From positions 91,152,193-91,216,192 of the forward strand of contig JAYGXS010000002.1 of NCBI GenBank assembly GCA_036362985.1: a stretch of 64,000 nt of DNA, written 5' to 3'. The DNA comes from Ligula intestinalis. Lineage: Eukaryota > Platyhelminthes > Cestoda > Diphyllobothriidea > Diphyllobothriidae. Positions 1-14,400 of this stretch are shown in pieces. Within the stretch, counting starts at the first letter, position 1. Every line of letters starts with the position of its first letter. Under the pieces are notes generated by a model. The model did not search any database. It was not told the origin of the DNA and saw only the letters and a list, made by a program, of their open reading frames with translations. A program made the translations under genes and the position numbers.

Positions 1-2640
1 CAAAAATACACTTTCTTGTACTCGGTTAGTAGAAATTTACGCCTGCTTTACATTCTATACTAAAAGAAAGAGTATCTTTTGTTCTGAAAAGAGTGCTTAA
101 ATTGCCGAATAATTTTTTAAATTTACCGACTACTTGATCCGAATTTAAGGTTTCCAAAAACATGCTGTATACACCTCTTTTAAGGAAAACAATGTTTTCG
201 CATACGGCTTCAGGAACATGTTATACACAGTAGCCACCAAAGACTATGCAACGTTTATTATGAAATTTGGCTGGAAACTTTAGCATATATTTGAAAATAC
301 TATTGTGATTCATTCAGTTTATTGAATTCTGCGAAAGTCTTTTACTTTAATAAGTCGTCATTTTAGTAAGGTTTATTAAGAGAAATAACCATTGGTTTTG
401 GGAAAATTGGAAGAAATCTCATATGGAAGGACGTTCCTATGCTATTACGGAAGAGAGAACCAAACTGCACGTTAATAATGATAATATTAAGAATGAACTC
501 CAAAAAAAGCAAAATAGGTATAGAAGATATCCCTTCCGAAACTCAAAAAAAGTTTAAACAAAATTATTCAGATTGAAGTGAAACCAAGTGAAAGGAACCA
601 AATTTGCTTGCAGTAACATTGAACAATTGTTTTTAAGAAATCATATTGAGCTATTCTGTTAATCTTTGTGCAAAAAATGAAATAAAGGCAGAGCGTTTGT
701 TTAAAAGCAGCAATAAACTTCAAATGTCTTTCAATAAAAACCAAATGTCTGGCATGTTCTCGCGTTTTAAAGATAAATAAGTGCTTCTTGAATTTAATTC
801 GTGAAGAAACATAGTTTTTTGTATACATTACAATCCGCTTTTATTTTATTTAGAAACGGAACAGAGGAAAGAATAATAAGTATTTTGTATAATGGTATTG
901 TATATGGCCAGTTTTTTTTATTCGCCAGTATATATCTGAAAGTGGAATTAATCTACTCATGCCAAAGGTAATCTATTATGAAGAGAAAAAGAAATTTCTT
1001 TTATCTTTAGTCAAATTAAATCGTTTATCTTCAGGAAACATAACGAAATTCTCAAAATTCTCAAATTTCATCATGACATTAAGTCGGAAATTTTTAAAAT
1101 ACGCAGAAGTTCGTCAGCCGAAGATCTAATCAAATCAATTTCTAAGAGGTTGCTTTTTATTAAACGTCTTTTTTATAATCTAAGGAGTAGTAGTTTCAGA
1201 GTTTAACTGCTGACATGATTCACTCTCGACAATGTGGTTTACTGTTTCGAGGCATTTCTGCAAATGAGCAACATAGTCATCATTCTAAGAACTTATATCC
1301 AAAAACACTTTCTTTCGGTAAATACTCTTTATTTATACCTAATTTTAAAGGTTTTGGTGGAAGCGTCGAACAGATGCAAAATTTATGAATTGATCAATGA
1401 ACATAGAGAAAAGCAGAAAAATGATGACACACTTTTTTCGATGAAATTCAAAAATACTTTACCGGTAAGAACAAAGTTTAAAGAATATTTTGACTAACGA
1501 AAAATTGTTTCATTGTAAAGAAGGTAGTTGCTTCAAGTTTTCAACGTAACACAATATCTAAATTTATTGTTCTAATTTAGAGCTCTTTTTTACGCCTCTA
1601 GAACCACGGGGTTATCGAGAAAATTTACCTTTCCTTTCCGAACACTTAGTGATTCCTATACTTCTTTTGAGTGTTTAATGTGCTCTTATGCTTTTCATGA
1701 TTATTCCTGTGTTTTCTTAAACACATTGACACTGGCATTGGAGTTATCATCAAACTTAAACAAATTTTGGAAAATTATATGGTCTGTGGAAACCATTGTA
1801 GTTATCATAAAAATTTTGCAATACATTTAGATCTTGCTGGTAGGCAGCACTACTAAACTGCGTGATAAAATATGCTATGAATGAACACCTCACAGTAGTA
1901 AAGTCTCGCGATTAATATTTTATTCTAAAACCGAAGGATACCCTCTTGTAAGTGTATAATTTACAGAAGGTGTAGTTTGTTACCAACCGAGTACAAAAAA
2001 CATATTTTCATGCATATTTCCATGAAGTATATTTGAATTTTTACAGACAATTAAAATCCAGGATACAAATGCATATTAATTAAGTAGCCATTTTTAAAGA
2101 ATCTACGTTTTGTAAGTGGTCAAAAGGAAGCTCATTAAAGAGCCGGCCTCATGGCATGACTGAAAGGACTTAAGATTTGCCAGCATGACTATGCATGAAT
2201 TCCTACTCCTATTCCTACTCTAAACCTTTGTTTTATCTTTCTGAGCAGTTTTTTTTTCTCCTAAACTTTGTTTTGAAAATAGAGGCGTGTTGAACTCTGT
2301 CTCCATTTTCACTGTAAGCGTTATTGCTTTAACTGTCTTTATTTTCCAGTTCACCATTTATTGCAAAGCATCGCCAAATCTTGCCCTGAAAGAACAATTT
2401 CTGCTGACAGTATTACGAATTTGTACGTTTATATGCGTAAACTGACAAATTCTTCTTTGTTTTTTTAACAAAACTAATTTTATATAAATAGTGCCCTCAT
2501 GACGCTAACAAATATAAATTCCAAAAAAATTCTCAATGATAATCAGTATTGTAGCCCTAATTAATATTACTTTGCAAATGATTACCAGTCTTTTGCAACT
2601 TGCGGCATTTTACTCGCAGCACTCGCCATACGGGACACGG
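1..2640. mobile_element. Long-inverted-repeat (foldback-like) element, copy A, split by nested element
   Basis: Bases 1-223 and 1801-2640 resemble the two arms of the palindromic elements at 34385-35335 and about 39470-40480, and they resemble each other in inverted orientation (for example the block near 10-70 against the reverse complement of 1930-2010). The two parts are separated by the Tc1-like element at 226-1798. The outer left arm lies beyond the window. Right-arm landmarks are near 2100-2165 and the terminal part near 2520-2640. No coding capacity is seen. The right boundary is approximate. Confidence 0.65.
226..1798 (+). mobile_element. Tc1/mariner-like element, copy 1 (decayed), in a TA target
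   Basis: The element begins CACAGTAGCCACCAAAGAC at 226 and ends in the diverged inverse of that sequence at 1798. It is flanked by TA at 224-225 and 1799-1800. The related palindromic element has the uninterrupted site at 39970-39971 (cacaTAgtta), which supports insertion with TA duplication, the hallmark of Tc1/mariner transposons. A full-length inverted copy of the same size lies at 15643-19580 once a nested retrotransposon is subtracted (1563 against 1573 bp). No intact transposase is readable. A short stretch near 1122-1155 (DLIKSISKRL) faintly recalls a Tc1 transposase C-terminus, but this is weak. Confidence 0.7.
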
Positions 2641-5239
2641 TGCAGATTACCTACCGACTGACTTTAGCAGATGGACCATAAGCACTTTGTCAAACAGAAG
2701 TTCATTAGTGTCTTACCAGCTGTCAGTCTCTGTTGCCGCAGATTGCGTATGCTGTAACATATGTATGATTACGGCCCGATAGTTGATAATATGCGAATTT
2801 CAGGAAATAGTTCAGAAGAAGAGAATGCAATCACTGGAACAAGAGTTATATTTTCCAGTCGTTTCGAATTCTATCGTGAATCCTTAATCACAGGTGATGG
2901 TAACATAATCGATGGGACCTGGCCCTATTTTCAAGTTTTAATGAGGCCGAAACCATCGCAAAAGGAGACAAGCGCGTGAGCCGCGAGCTGCTGTAGTCAT
3001 GGTCCTCAGGCGCCTAGTCCATCAACAAGCCCAACGATTTGGCGTTCCCATACAGTATACTGAGATGTTTCCTGAGCAAGAGAATCAGTCACGTGGGAAG
3101 GGCCGGGCGCAGCAGCAACTCTGAGGACAGCGGGCATAATCGTCACGCAAATATCAGGCCCGCATCCGACGCTAACAAGGCAATTGTGGCAATTAATGAG
3201 TAGAACGCGAAGTGTCAAGCCAGTACCGCACCAAGTAAGACCCAAGCGGTGGCTACGGAAGTGGATACTCATCGCACGCACGCGGATGACCACCATGAAC
3301 TATAAATACCGTGCAGCCTGCGCATGTCTCCGCCCTATCTGCGCATGGCTATGACTATGCTACCATCACCTATGATTAGGGATTCCCGACAGAATCCGAA
3401 ACATCAGGAAAATAAAACTCTTGTTCCAGTGATCGCCTCCTCTTCTTTTGTATGGCACGATATTTTTTTGCCTGCTCAGGAATTTTGCCAACCATACGGA
3501 ACTTGTTTGCTTCGGGGTCGGTGTATGTGCCAATTCCTGATTAAAAAACCCTGACCATGCAAATTTTTTAAAGTTGAACTTCCTTCCAGTTTTTTGTCTG
3601 TCAGATTGTTGTTAACGCAGTGCTTTTAAAGGACACAAAGCGGACACTAGCACAAATTTTCACATGAGATGGGAGGTGGCGCAGTTGAACTACTGAGGCA
3701 CAGTTCCTTCTGCATGTTTCCTGCATGACGAATGCTCCTACCACCCTGGAGACTTGATTCCTTTAACTGCTGGGCGTAACCTAAAACCTACTTCCGCTAC
3801 TCTTGCTGTTAGACCTACAGGTTTCGCGTACTTATATAACATGCTGCACCCAGAAGTCCGACTTAGTTGCACGCCTCATTTTGTGCCGAGCAATGTGAAC
3901 GAGTCTGCTCTTATCCAAGAGAATAAAAGACCACCTCTCGGCATGACTAAGAAAAGGTGAAGTTAGAGGCATAAATAGCTCTATTCCGGCGGACGTGGTT
4001 GATTCCAGACATCGCGCGGACCCCAACGAAGCCTTCGGGGTGATCTTTAATGTCCCAACAAACTATCAAAGTCCCTGGGTCAGCGCCTGTTAGCAACAAC
4101 AATAGCGACAGCCCTCAGGTTGATAAGACCGGCAGTGTGTTCACGCAAGAACCTAGTACAAGCTCCGCGTCTTGCGTGGCCGACAGACACTAAGTGGCAT
4201 GCACTCGTCCGCGCTCTAGTTGACTCTCTCCCCCTCAAACCGGCCTTCGCTTATCGACCCCTGCGTCCAGGACTCACTTGTGCGAAAAGACGAACGAGTT
4301 TTAACTCGTACCCTGTACGGACCCGGCGCGAATTTATCGAAAGCATACGCACGCTCACCGCTTACTCTTCTCAATGTAAACTTGTCAGCTGGGCAGTAAA
4401 ACGCAGCATTTAAATGCATAACCTGGTCGGCGAAATGGCTGCAACAGAAGAGGCTTGGAACGCGTTAAGCCCTGTTGGTAACTATGACAGAACTTGTCCT
4501 CTGCCCTCCCCCCCCCCCCCACCCCCCGGCACGCATACAGTGACCCGGAATGGGATCACTTTTCCCAACCGGGCCTAATGTGCACAGCCACCGCCAGGGG
4601 CCAGCCTGAGGGTCAGACAAGTAACGGGCAGGCCGAAATGGGTTCGAAAATCCTTGTGTGTGTATGTGTGCACGTGTGTGGTTGTCAAAACACAAGGTGG
4701 TCTGGTTGGTAATGACAAACGCCTGCGCACACATCGTAGCCTCTACTGACGAAAGGCCGCCTGCAATGTGGGTTTTCACGCGCACTTGCGAGCACAATGG
4801 GTCAACTGCCACCACCGCCACCCTTGCCGCCAACATTGCCACAACAGCTGCCACCAGCGTTTTAGTGGTAGCGGGCAGCAGGAGGGAGAGCCACTCAACC
4901 CGTTTAGAAATAAAACCCTACTCCCTATTTAGCGGGTCCGCACAGGGGCGGGAAGGGAGAAGCCAGGCGTGTGCATTATTAATCAGTCAAAGTAGCCGGC
5001 ACAGGATTTTGAGGGGACCAGCAATGTAAATGTTTCTGGTGGCCCACCCACCCACCCACCCAACAAGCTGGACGTCTGCCTGTGCTGGTGTGTGTGTGTG
5101 TGATTTCGGCGACGGGTCAGAGGCGTTGCCATCGCGACAGGACACCCACGTTGACCAGTGGATGGTGGTCATGCTCGGCCTAGTAAAGCCGGGAGGAGAG
5201 GGAGGCGGAGGGGGGGGGGGGGAGACGCGAGCAACTTAC
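2641..5239. other. Left-most intron of the slit-like gene; no recognised gene
   Basis: This stretch lies downstream of the second LRRCT exon, so it is intronic if the gene continues left. It is more GC-rich than its surroundings after about 3900. I see no LRRNT of a third module and no further splice-compatible LRR exon. Small reading frames on both strands show no family signature. Confidence 0.5.
4508..5222. repeat. Cluster of simple sequences: poly-C, CCCA, TG and poly-G tracts
   Basis: Visible tracts are a C run at 4508-4520, a mixed TG stretch near 4656-4682, (CCCA)n at 5043-5062, (TG)n at 5088-5103 and a G run at 5210-5222. The G run ends 18 bases below the donor side of the exon at 5240-5415, so the intron starts with a C-rich tract on the coding strand. 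Confidence 0.85.
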
Positions 5240-5415
5240 CGTCTGTGTTTGGGCACTGCATGGCACTGACGGTCAGATTGCGCACGAAAGTGCCCTCCAA
5301 GGAGGCTGGGCTCCGACAGACGGCCCACTCGTTGTCTCCGGCCTCTCGTCGTTTAAGATAGGCCGGCAGCCATGCCAGATGACAATCGCAGTGCCAGGGG
5401 TTCTTGATGAGATAC
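5240..5415 (-). CDS. slit: slit-like exon 12: second LRRCT
   Basis: The 176-nt exon follows a pyrimidine-rich acceptor ending TGTACAG and ends at donor GGTAAGT; phase 2 in, phase 1 out. It encodes a cysteine-rich LRR C-terminal cap: NPWHCDCHLAWLPAYL, then one Cys after about 13 residues (WAVCRSP) and a last Cys in MQCP. The CxCxLxWL pattern closely matches the caps of Slit modules. The next exon, expected to open the third LRRNT, is not in the window. Confidence 0.93.
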
Positions 5416-8400
5416 CTGTACAGCAGATGAAACAGGCACAAGTATGTCAGGCTGGGGGGTTAAAAATGCCAGGAATTTCGAAATAGGCAATCAATGTTCA
5501 CGTGCGGTTACCTAAAGGGTTACCCAGGGAAAGGAATTTTACATTCCGTATCACGGGCAGCGTCATCGGATCATACAAAATATTTTGATGGCTGCAGACA
5601 GAGGACGATTATGGCGCACCACAGAAATCATTTAGTGACATATGAACGCGATTTCAATATCGGATAGACATACTTTTATAGCTGTTTCTGTTTCTAATTT
5701 ATTGGAATCAATCCGGCTGTCAGTTAGGGACATATGTGGTTAAAACCGAGGGTGAAATCAAATAAGCGTAGGCTGATTACGGTTCTTCCGATGCAGCTGA
5801 TGATGGAACTCTGTGTCTCGCTGAAAGAATGGCTTATATAGCCGCATAAATAGGACAAGGGGATAGGAAGGCCATGCTGACTTAAAACAGGTGGCATTCT
5901 GATGAATTTCAGGCAGGGTTAATATTACTGTACCTTAGCCCTAAAACTAATCCTAAAACAAAACTACATTTTAACTTTAATCTCGTTACTAGGCCTGCAC
6001 CAAATCTGAACCCTACAGTTAACACGAACCCTAGCCTTAACCCTTAACGTAATCCGGACCCCCAAACCCTACACAACCTTAGGCTTAGCGCTAAAATTAA
6101 ACCGAATCCTATCCATAATCCTACTGTGGTAGGTTCCTGTTCCATGTGCCATACTAAGGTTGTCATACAAGTCATCCTTACGAAATGACTAAGTTTCCCA
6201 ACGAGCAGTTCTTATTGCCAAAAAAACTCCTAGCCTCACAGCCCCATCTATACTTGAGGCTGCCTTTATTTCCATGTGAATGGCAATAATGAAAAGCACA
6301 GGTGCCAAGAAGGCTGCAGACGGTGGCTTTATTCCGTCACCGGACAAGGACCCGATAGAAACTGCATTTTTTCCCACTGAGTGACCACAATATTTTGGCC
6401 TATAGAGGATGGGGGAGGAGGGTTTGGTCGTTCCGCATACAAACACGCAGCTCTTATCTGCTCAACCTAGTCTTTCCACCGGATCAGGATATATGTAAAT
6501 TGAGATGGATGGATTGAGGCAACGCGAGTCTCCAACCTTCGAATTCACCTTAAACATTAGTTGCCACTGGTTTGTCAACGTCGAAATGTCCGCAGTAAGC
6601 ATGACTCGAGGAATGCCAATGGGCAGCTGTAGCTGTTTATTAGTAAATATTTGTGCACAAGACATCGTTGATAGGCTGGCAGCCCATATATTAATATAAA
6701 CAGTTCTTTAACGAATATCATCCATCTCGAGGTTCTTTCGAAATCGCAGCCCTTGTTTGCGTTTTTGGACAAACGAGAATTCGGATCGTTCCTTCTGTGC
6801 TTCACACGCCTGTGTTTAGGGCTACGAGACTAAAGTGCCAATAGGCGTTTCCCACGATTACTTAAAAATACTTAGAGGTATTTGTGAAGCCCAGTCAGCC
6901 TATTGATTTCAAACATATTTAAGAAAGCATTTTAAAGAATAATTTGGAGCTGTCTACCTTGTTTTGGGTTTTAAAATCCCAGAAACTACCTGGAAAAGGA
7001 ACCACCATGTGTCTAAGTCGTTAAGCTAAAGACAGTTAATATTGACTCCTGATTAGCTAGCCTGAATATACTTTAACATTTACGAATATACTTTTTTTCA
7101 TCTTTCCCACGGACGATCGTCCGAACCACGTGAAACCATAAAGGCATCGGGCACACACAGGGAGATCTTGCAATACTAAATCTCTCCAAATCCTGGCACA
7201 TTGTTACCAAACGTACCTTCACTTCTTTCCCTTGAAGTTCCTTCTAACGGTACTTTAAATTCTCACTTTTAACTAGCTCTTACGCCTTGACTGTTTTGAA
7301 GCACCACCATGGGCGCCGTTGCAAGCGCTGATGGAGGTTGTGATTGCCCTGAGTTGGTAGAAACCCGGCTACTGCGTGCTGCCAGATATTGAGTTTATGC
7401 TTACTTAAGAGAAGAAGATCTAATATCAGTCTTACAATCTATTAGATAGATAGTTGAAAGCTCATGCTGAAAGATACAGCACTCCAGGGAGATAGGCGCA
7501 AGATAGAGAGGTTGTTGAATTTGAATATCCCAATGTGGCCACATTTAGTTGAATAAAACGAATATCTTCTCAGGCAAGTCTGTTACGAAACTATTGTTGA
7601 CACTCCTATCTGGACAAATCCTATGCGAATGTCCCAAATACGGCCGCAAACGGGTGTTTGCAGTCATTGAGTAAAAAGTTCCTTCAAAATAAATCCCTAT
7701 AAAACTGCACCCTGAAGGTATTTTAAACTAAATAATCGCTTGGGCCGCAATCCCACGAAAGTCCAATTGACGAGGAATGTAAATGCAAGGCGTGTTCATC
7801 TAGTCGTACACGGTGGCGTTTTCATAGCCCAGTTTCTAATATGTGGACTTTGCGTGGATCAAAAAGTCACAACTAGGGTCGTAAATAAGGAAATCACTAT
7901 ATTTAGAACTGTGTATGCTTTCACCAACTTATTTGTAGCTCATCGATACATCCTCTAATCATATTTTTCAAAACAACGCTGTTTAAGTTGATTTAAGAGA
8001 TTTGCGGTCAAATTCTACGTCTCAAACTATATTCACCGGTTGACGTTTTAATAATAAACTGTTAACCATCAATTTCGACAAAAAGTCAGAAGCGCTTTTT
8101 GTAGTTAACATCGTCTCTCTACTTAAAATGATTGACAAAACTCAAAAGTGCACGAGCGTAATTTTCCACCTATTAAGTATTAATATTAACGACGTCACTG
8201 GGTAGCCATGTAACAAATAAAAATTAGTTTGCACAAAATTGTCAAGAAAAAATTGTGCTTATTGCCCACGTTTCCAGTTTTCATGGAAGGAACACCGAAA
8301 ATTTATTTTTAGTTCACTTGACCGATTTACTAGTAGAGCATCACAATCCACTGGGCAGAAGATAGAATTTACAGGAATGCATATTCTCAAACAACATTAA

Positions 8401-11400
8401 GTGGAATTCTACGGGACACTAGAACACTAAAAATATACAGGTTGTCCCTAACATGCATACATGTATTGCATAATTATAAAATTTGTGTTTGTCGTAACTG
8501 CATCATTAAAAAATGTAAGGATATTTAAAATATCAATTTTTGTTTTTTTCACTGAATGTTCTCAAACTGACGTCCATTTTGATAATGACACTGCTGACAG
8601 CAAGAAGCAATAGTATCGCACACACCATGAACCAATTCGCTTGGTATTCGGGTGCATTCATGTTCGCTGGCCTCAGCTGCTGTTGCAATAGTCAAAATGC
8701 AATGAAAAACAGCAAAATGCTACTTTAAGGAACTCAAGATAAGCGAACGAACGTTTTCGATTGATTCATCATCAGGCAATACAGTAATATAAGGGAGGGT
8801 ACTTGTAGATATTTTTACATTTTTAAAATAACATATTAAATAGATTATTTTTTGGGACACCCTGTATGTGACCATATTTCAGCCATACTGTAAAACATCT
8901 AAAACGACTTTAACAGCATCAGCCCCAGTGTTCAGTCCCAGGCCTGGTTCGGTTTTCAGCAAACTTTGTTGAATAGCCGTACTCCTTTAACTTACCTTAA
9001 TTTTCTTTCACTGAGGAGAATATGTGACCGCATCCGGCACCCGCAGGTCATTCCCACCTACACAATCTCCCTACCGAAGTGTGCACATTTTCTCATGGGC
9101 GACCGCCGGCGTTTCAGTTGAGCGGGTTATTAAGAAGGCGACAACGCACGCCCACTAGGTGCATATACTTTTCCACCTACACAACTGACAAAGAAACTAC
9201 CGAGGAATGCCAGTCGAGAATGTGCCACTGACCACCTACTGGCTAAGAATGCTGTCTGGACCTCAGGAAAAGGAGAAGGTGGATGAACCACTTGGTGATA
9301 TACACTAAATGTACTCGGTGCTGCTTCCAAGACCCGGGTCCCTAGCCGGCCAGATTGCACAACAAAATCAAACGGTCCCGGCCACAAACGCCTGGCAGTG
9401 CACATCGGTTCCGCCGTCCTGTGACATTCACCTGGAACGACCAAGCCACACCTGTGTAACGGTTACTTTTAAGGGTGTACCCCGGGGAGAGGGGGCGTCA
9501 GCCAGCCACAAATGTCAACAAACAGACCAAAATATGTGTCAGTTTTTCCGACGGGACCTTATAGTTGCCTGCCTTTTCTAACAAAAATGGCAACGTTCCA
9601 AGGCAACCAGCTAATGCGATAAGGACATCTTCACAGTGATAATAATTGCAGGAATGTATTATTTATAGTGGAGAGGGTAGTGGTAACTTTTCAACGACAT
9701 ATTTGCAAAAACTGAACGCATTATCTTTCCCATACCAATCAACTAAATCATTTTGATAATATTATTTTAGCACGTAAGAGTATGTCTCGTAATAGCATTC
9801 AGTGTAACGTGACAAGATTTTCAATACATAGAAATATAACCTAATTAATTTTGGGTAACAAACTTACATCAGTAATTTTTGGTCCAACTAAATTTGGTTA
9901 AAGTGTCTACTACTCATACAAACGTTGGTTTTAAGAAAAAATCATGCATTTATCATATCCGTACAGTCTCTTAATACTTTGGTAACTACCGTTGATATTC
10001 ATTCAAAAGTTGAGTATGACGTAGGTGGTGGTAGTTAACGGAGAAGATAAGAACGGGCCAGTTGTCTTGAAATAGGATTTTTCAACTATCCCCTCGAGCG
10101 CCGTTTTGAAAACAAAAAAGCGACCTATATTGTGTGCATTTTTCATTGAAACCTAATATCAGAATAAACATTAAGACATTGGTCAACAGGCTAACTTTCT
10201 GGACTGCGTAGACGATACCTTATTTTCAAAATATTTGAAAACACCTTTCTAAAGCATAACTAGCGTTTCCACTCGTTCCCAAAGTTTTCCATGCCTTCTC
10301 TCTGAAGCGTGTTAATGGAGCCCTCTGTGGTAGCATAAGCACACATCCTGGTGTCCATTTAATATTTATATTAAATTGAATATTCGTGTAAGTAAATAGG
10401 TTTCAAGATAGCTGAGGTTGTTAAGCTACATAAATGATCCGTAAGTCGTTTGGAAAAGTCTCATCATGGGACCGTAATCAAAAACCTAGGCAATTTTTTC
10501 CTTCAGTCACTGAAATTTTCAGATGTGGTTATTCCATACAAAATGAATGCAACGAATGAAACTTTTACTTATCCATTCTGTAAGATTATTCATATCATTA
10601 ATACAGCTATTGAACAAAAATGTTTGATAAACATTTTTTCTTGCTCTTCGTCTGTGCATGTGAGTCGCAACATCCGACATGGCATGATGCTGTAAATGAC
10701 CTGGTAATGTGCTTCCTGATATTAAAATTTCTGGCTTATTAGTAGTGGTTAAGCACTCGTAAGCCAGTTGCAGACCAGGAACACGCTCTGTTCGAGATCC
10801 TGGCTGGTGGTTAGCTAAAACGCTTGCTAACTTATACAAGGGAAGACATCCCGTAGGGATATTTTATAACGGTTCAGGGTCAAATTGTGGTTTTTTAGGA
10901 CTTTGGTTGGGTACAAATTTTTTGCCATAGAAAAGAAGCCAAATATCTTATACCCAGATTAGGGGGTCTCCTTTGTGCTAAACTGACAACAATAAATTTG
11001 CTGCGTGCATTTTGAAGACAGAATATACCTTCCTTAGTTTATTTATCTTCTGTACATGCCACTTACGATTGTCTCACTGAAGACCTTTCAATCTGCATGA
11101 CTGCACTTCAACCTTTCCTCTATTTGACGTCAAAACAGCTGTTTATGACGCATCTTGCCCCTGCTGACACCTACCGCTGCTTCCTACTTCTCGTAGCAGA
11201 CACAACCGGCCACCCAGGAAATGAGAGTCAACAGCTAAACTGTTTACCTTTGCTTCAGGTATACCCTTCGAATATTTTGTCTTGCTATTGGCACGAATCA
11301 CCAAATTTCTTGCGATTTCCAAAAAGGTAACGCTAACGATCACAAAGGGAGTCCAGAAATAAGGTGAACGCTTTCGGTGGTCCGATCCGTGAGGGCAAGT

Positions 11401-14400
11401 CCTAAGTGCTTGTCAGACATACTAGATACGTTCCTTATGATAAAAATATTGAGACAACGCAGGTTTTGGCAAATTCCTCGGCCAATTCACTGGTTTTTCC
11501 ACAACGAGCTTAGGTTTTAACATGATTCAGATTGGCATTCTTCCAGACCAAGGTGAAAATAATGTTGATGTTCTATGTAGCTGAAGATGGCTTCACAAGG
11601 TTTGCGTCCTCATAGAACAGTAGCACGGAGTCAAGCGGTAATTCGCCTCTTCGGGGTATTTTTTTCGTCCAACCATAGACAGTTAAGTTCGCATCTCACT
11701 CTTCTGCATTGTGCGCAAATAGACACATTATAAACTTTGACAGAAATGTCTTGAATTGTCAACATTGTAGATTGATCAGCTGCAGAAATAAGTAAGAAAT
11801 CTGAAGGACGCAGGTTGATGCGGTTGATGACAAGTGATCTGAGTATTCCTGGCCTGGATCTAATGGAAAACTATTATTTTACTCTTCGGCCTCACTATGC
11901 AGTATACTCCTAATTATGTGCGCAAGTAATTGCATGTAGATCATGATGTTCAGGATGGGTACAAGTTATGAAGTGCCCCTTGAACACTGGCTTGATTCAC
12001 TTGTTTCCTAAGACTCTGTCAACTCCACCAGGCTCACATACGAGACGCTAAAATGAATCCACAAATTGCTCAGTAAAGTGGAAATGAAGACTGCGAGTGA
12101 TCGGTGCATCTTGCTGTAGCTCAACTTAAAGATTAGCCACATTCAAAATGATAATAGTGAAAATGTGATGCCCAGATGATAAGTCAAAAGGAGAAAGGGC
12201 ATTCACTGGACCTGGACGTCATCCAGTGGTTCGGTCGACCCGTGACGCGGGAGGGCGATGTGACACAGACGACCAGCACGCGGAGAGACCAAATAAACAT
12301 CGACACCCCGTCCTAGATAGTATCAATGCAGAGCAGAGCATGTGTGACGGTTACCAGGTGTTCGGTGTGGCGAGCGGTTACCACCTAGAGACGCGCACCA
12401 CGCAGAGCAGCTCAAAGTGGATTGGTAGACTATGCACGCGGAAGAAAGGAGCGGCATATAGCAAGAGCCAGGAGCCAGAGTATTCACTCTCGCTGAAGAT
12501 GGATGGACGAGGCAACTATCCCAAACGTCAGATAAAAGATTAACCGCTCCCAGTGAACGCCTTTTTTTCCTTCTGAGGTCTCTAGACGTCAATATAAAAT
12601 TTCGCCGCCAGTGGTCCGAACCTTACAAGTTACCCCAAAGATATGGCAGATTCGACCTTATTCACTTTTTTTCGGCCTCCATCGAATCCATCGCACTGAG
12701 ACCAGCACACCACCGCGTGCGCCCCCACCTTCCTCACTGCCAAAGCACAGTCACCCGAACAAGAGGTCAATTTGGTCACATACATACCAGAATCAACAGA
12801 ATTCGCCGCAACATCAACACGCCAATCACGCCCTGCAAAGCGACAACTCTTCCACTAGCGAAAACCTTGATTGCAGCGCTACCATCTCAGCCAGCTCCGT
12901 AGCTCCCAATCTATCCTATGATTTTGCATATGCACGTGAAATAGTCGGCCTGGTCGGTCACTTTAGAATTCACGGTACAGAGACTGGCTGACTGCCCAGA
13001 GCACCAAAATACACTCACTACACTCGCTTTAATCGCCCAAACTGCCTACGTGCATTCAGCCAATACACGGGTTAATTTGGCCGCATATGCATCCATGAAA
13101 AGTTGTGAAAAGCCACCACAGACTAACCCGTATCACCACACCCTTATCCAGCAACACACGCAACACATCACATACCGATAGGCACGCATTTGGCACCTCG
13201 TGTATAAGTGGGAACTGCGCGTCGACTCTTCGACGTGGTGTACCTGCTAGATATGAGGTATGAGCTGTCCATCCCATTTATATCAAGTCCTGGTGTGTTT
13301 TGGGAGAGCCAGGCTCTGTGTGACACTCGCCCATATGCTGTTTTTACCTTTGCCAGCCACCTCTCCCAATCTCAACATTAGCTGATTACACGACTCAGAA
13401 AATCGATCAGTGAAGCGGAAAAGGAAGAGAGGGTGGAATCATTTCTTAGCGCATTTATCTCCCTGTAAACAGTCTGAGACGTGTTTGCGACAATCGCGTT
13501 TAGCTTAAAGCCGTGGCTTGGAAAGTTGTCAACTGATGATGCCATTCAGACATCGCAGTCAGTCCATCGTGCTTTTTTGTGGACTGACGGGCTAGTGGAC
13601 TGAGAATCAGACACCAACGCCCCTCCCTTTAAGCCATCTTTGAGACACTCTCACTCAGTAGAATTGGGGCCACCCCACTTATTCTCGCACGAATTCCTAG
13701 TTTTTTCTGAGCAGGCCAGCGGATATGCTGGCATGCAAAGTTGCGGGTTTCCACCGCTGTTTGTCCTAACGCTGTTTTGACGCCAGACAGTGCTAGGTGA
13801 AGAAGAGTGAGTGTAGTAGATGCAATGTAAGTCTACTAGCATCAAATAGTAGTTCACGTGCGATTCCTTGTCCCTCTACCACCTTGCTGTGAAGCACAAG
13901 TTAGACAATTCCAGACTCGGCAACAGAACTTTCATGTGTTTTTCTAAAAAAAGAGCCTCTCCGGTTATTCTCAGTGATTTTCTGCAACGTGTTTATGGGC
14001 ATGCACTGCACGCTCAAGCAGTATATCAATTTCTTACATTCACCATCCATACGTCATCCCTAATCAACGACTGTGAAGGTGACCGTTTGGAGGCCTTTCA
14101 AAACAGATTGCTGAGGAGGATAGGTTAAAGGGTCCTGAGTGTCGGAGGAAGCACAATCTTATGCGCACCAAGTTTGACAGGTAGTGGGAACAGCACCTCT
14201 CAGAGAACCAAAGGCCCTCCCATTGCGATTCCCCACAGCGACCGTTGCCACCAACGACTGAACTCTTTTTTTCTGTGATAGTTGATGCTCGTGTTTTACA
14301 TGGGTTTTCTCCAAAATGCATGCGTTTTCACCACAAACTACCAATCTTCTTGCTCTGAGAAAGATGAAAAATTTCCTTGCAAACGCATTATATTCTTATG

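Noticed and set aside
11340..12200. Possible reversed mariner-like coding region
   Set aside because: A few words resemble a helix-turn-helix (TSELAEEF), but frames are full of stops and no catalytic motif or terminal repeats could be matched.
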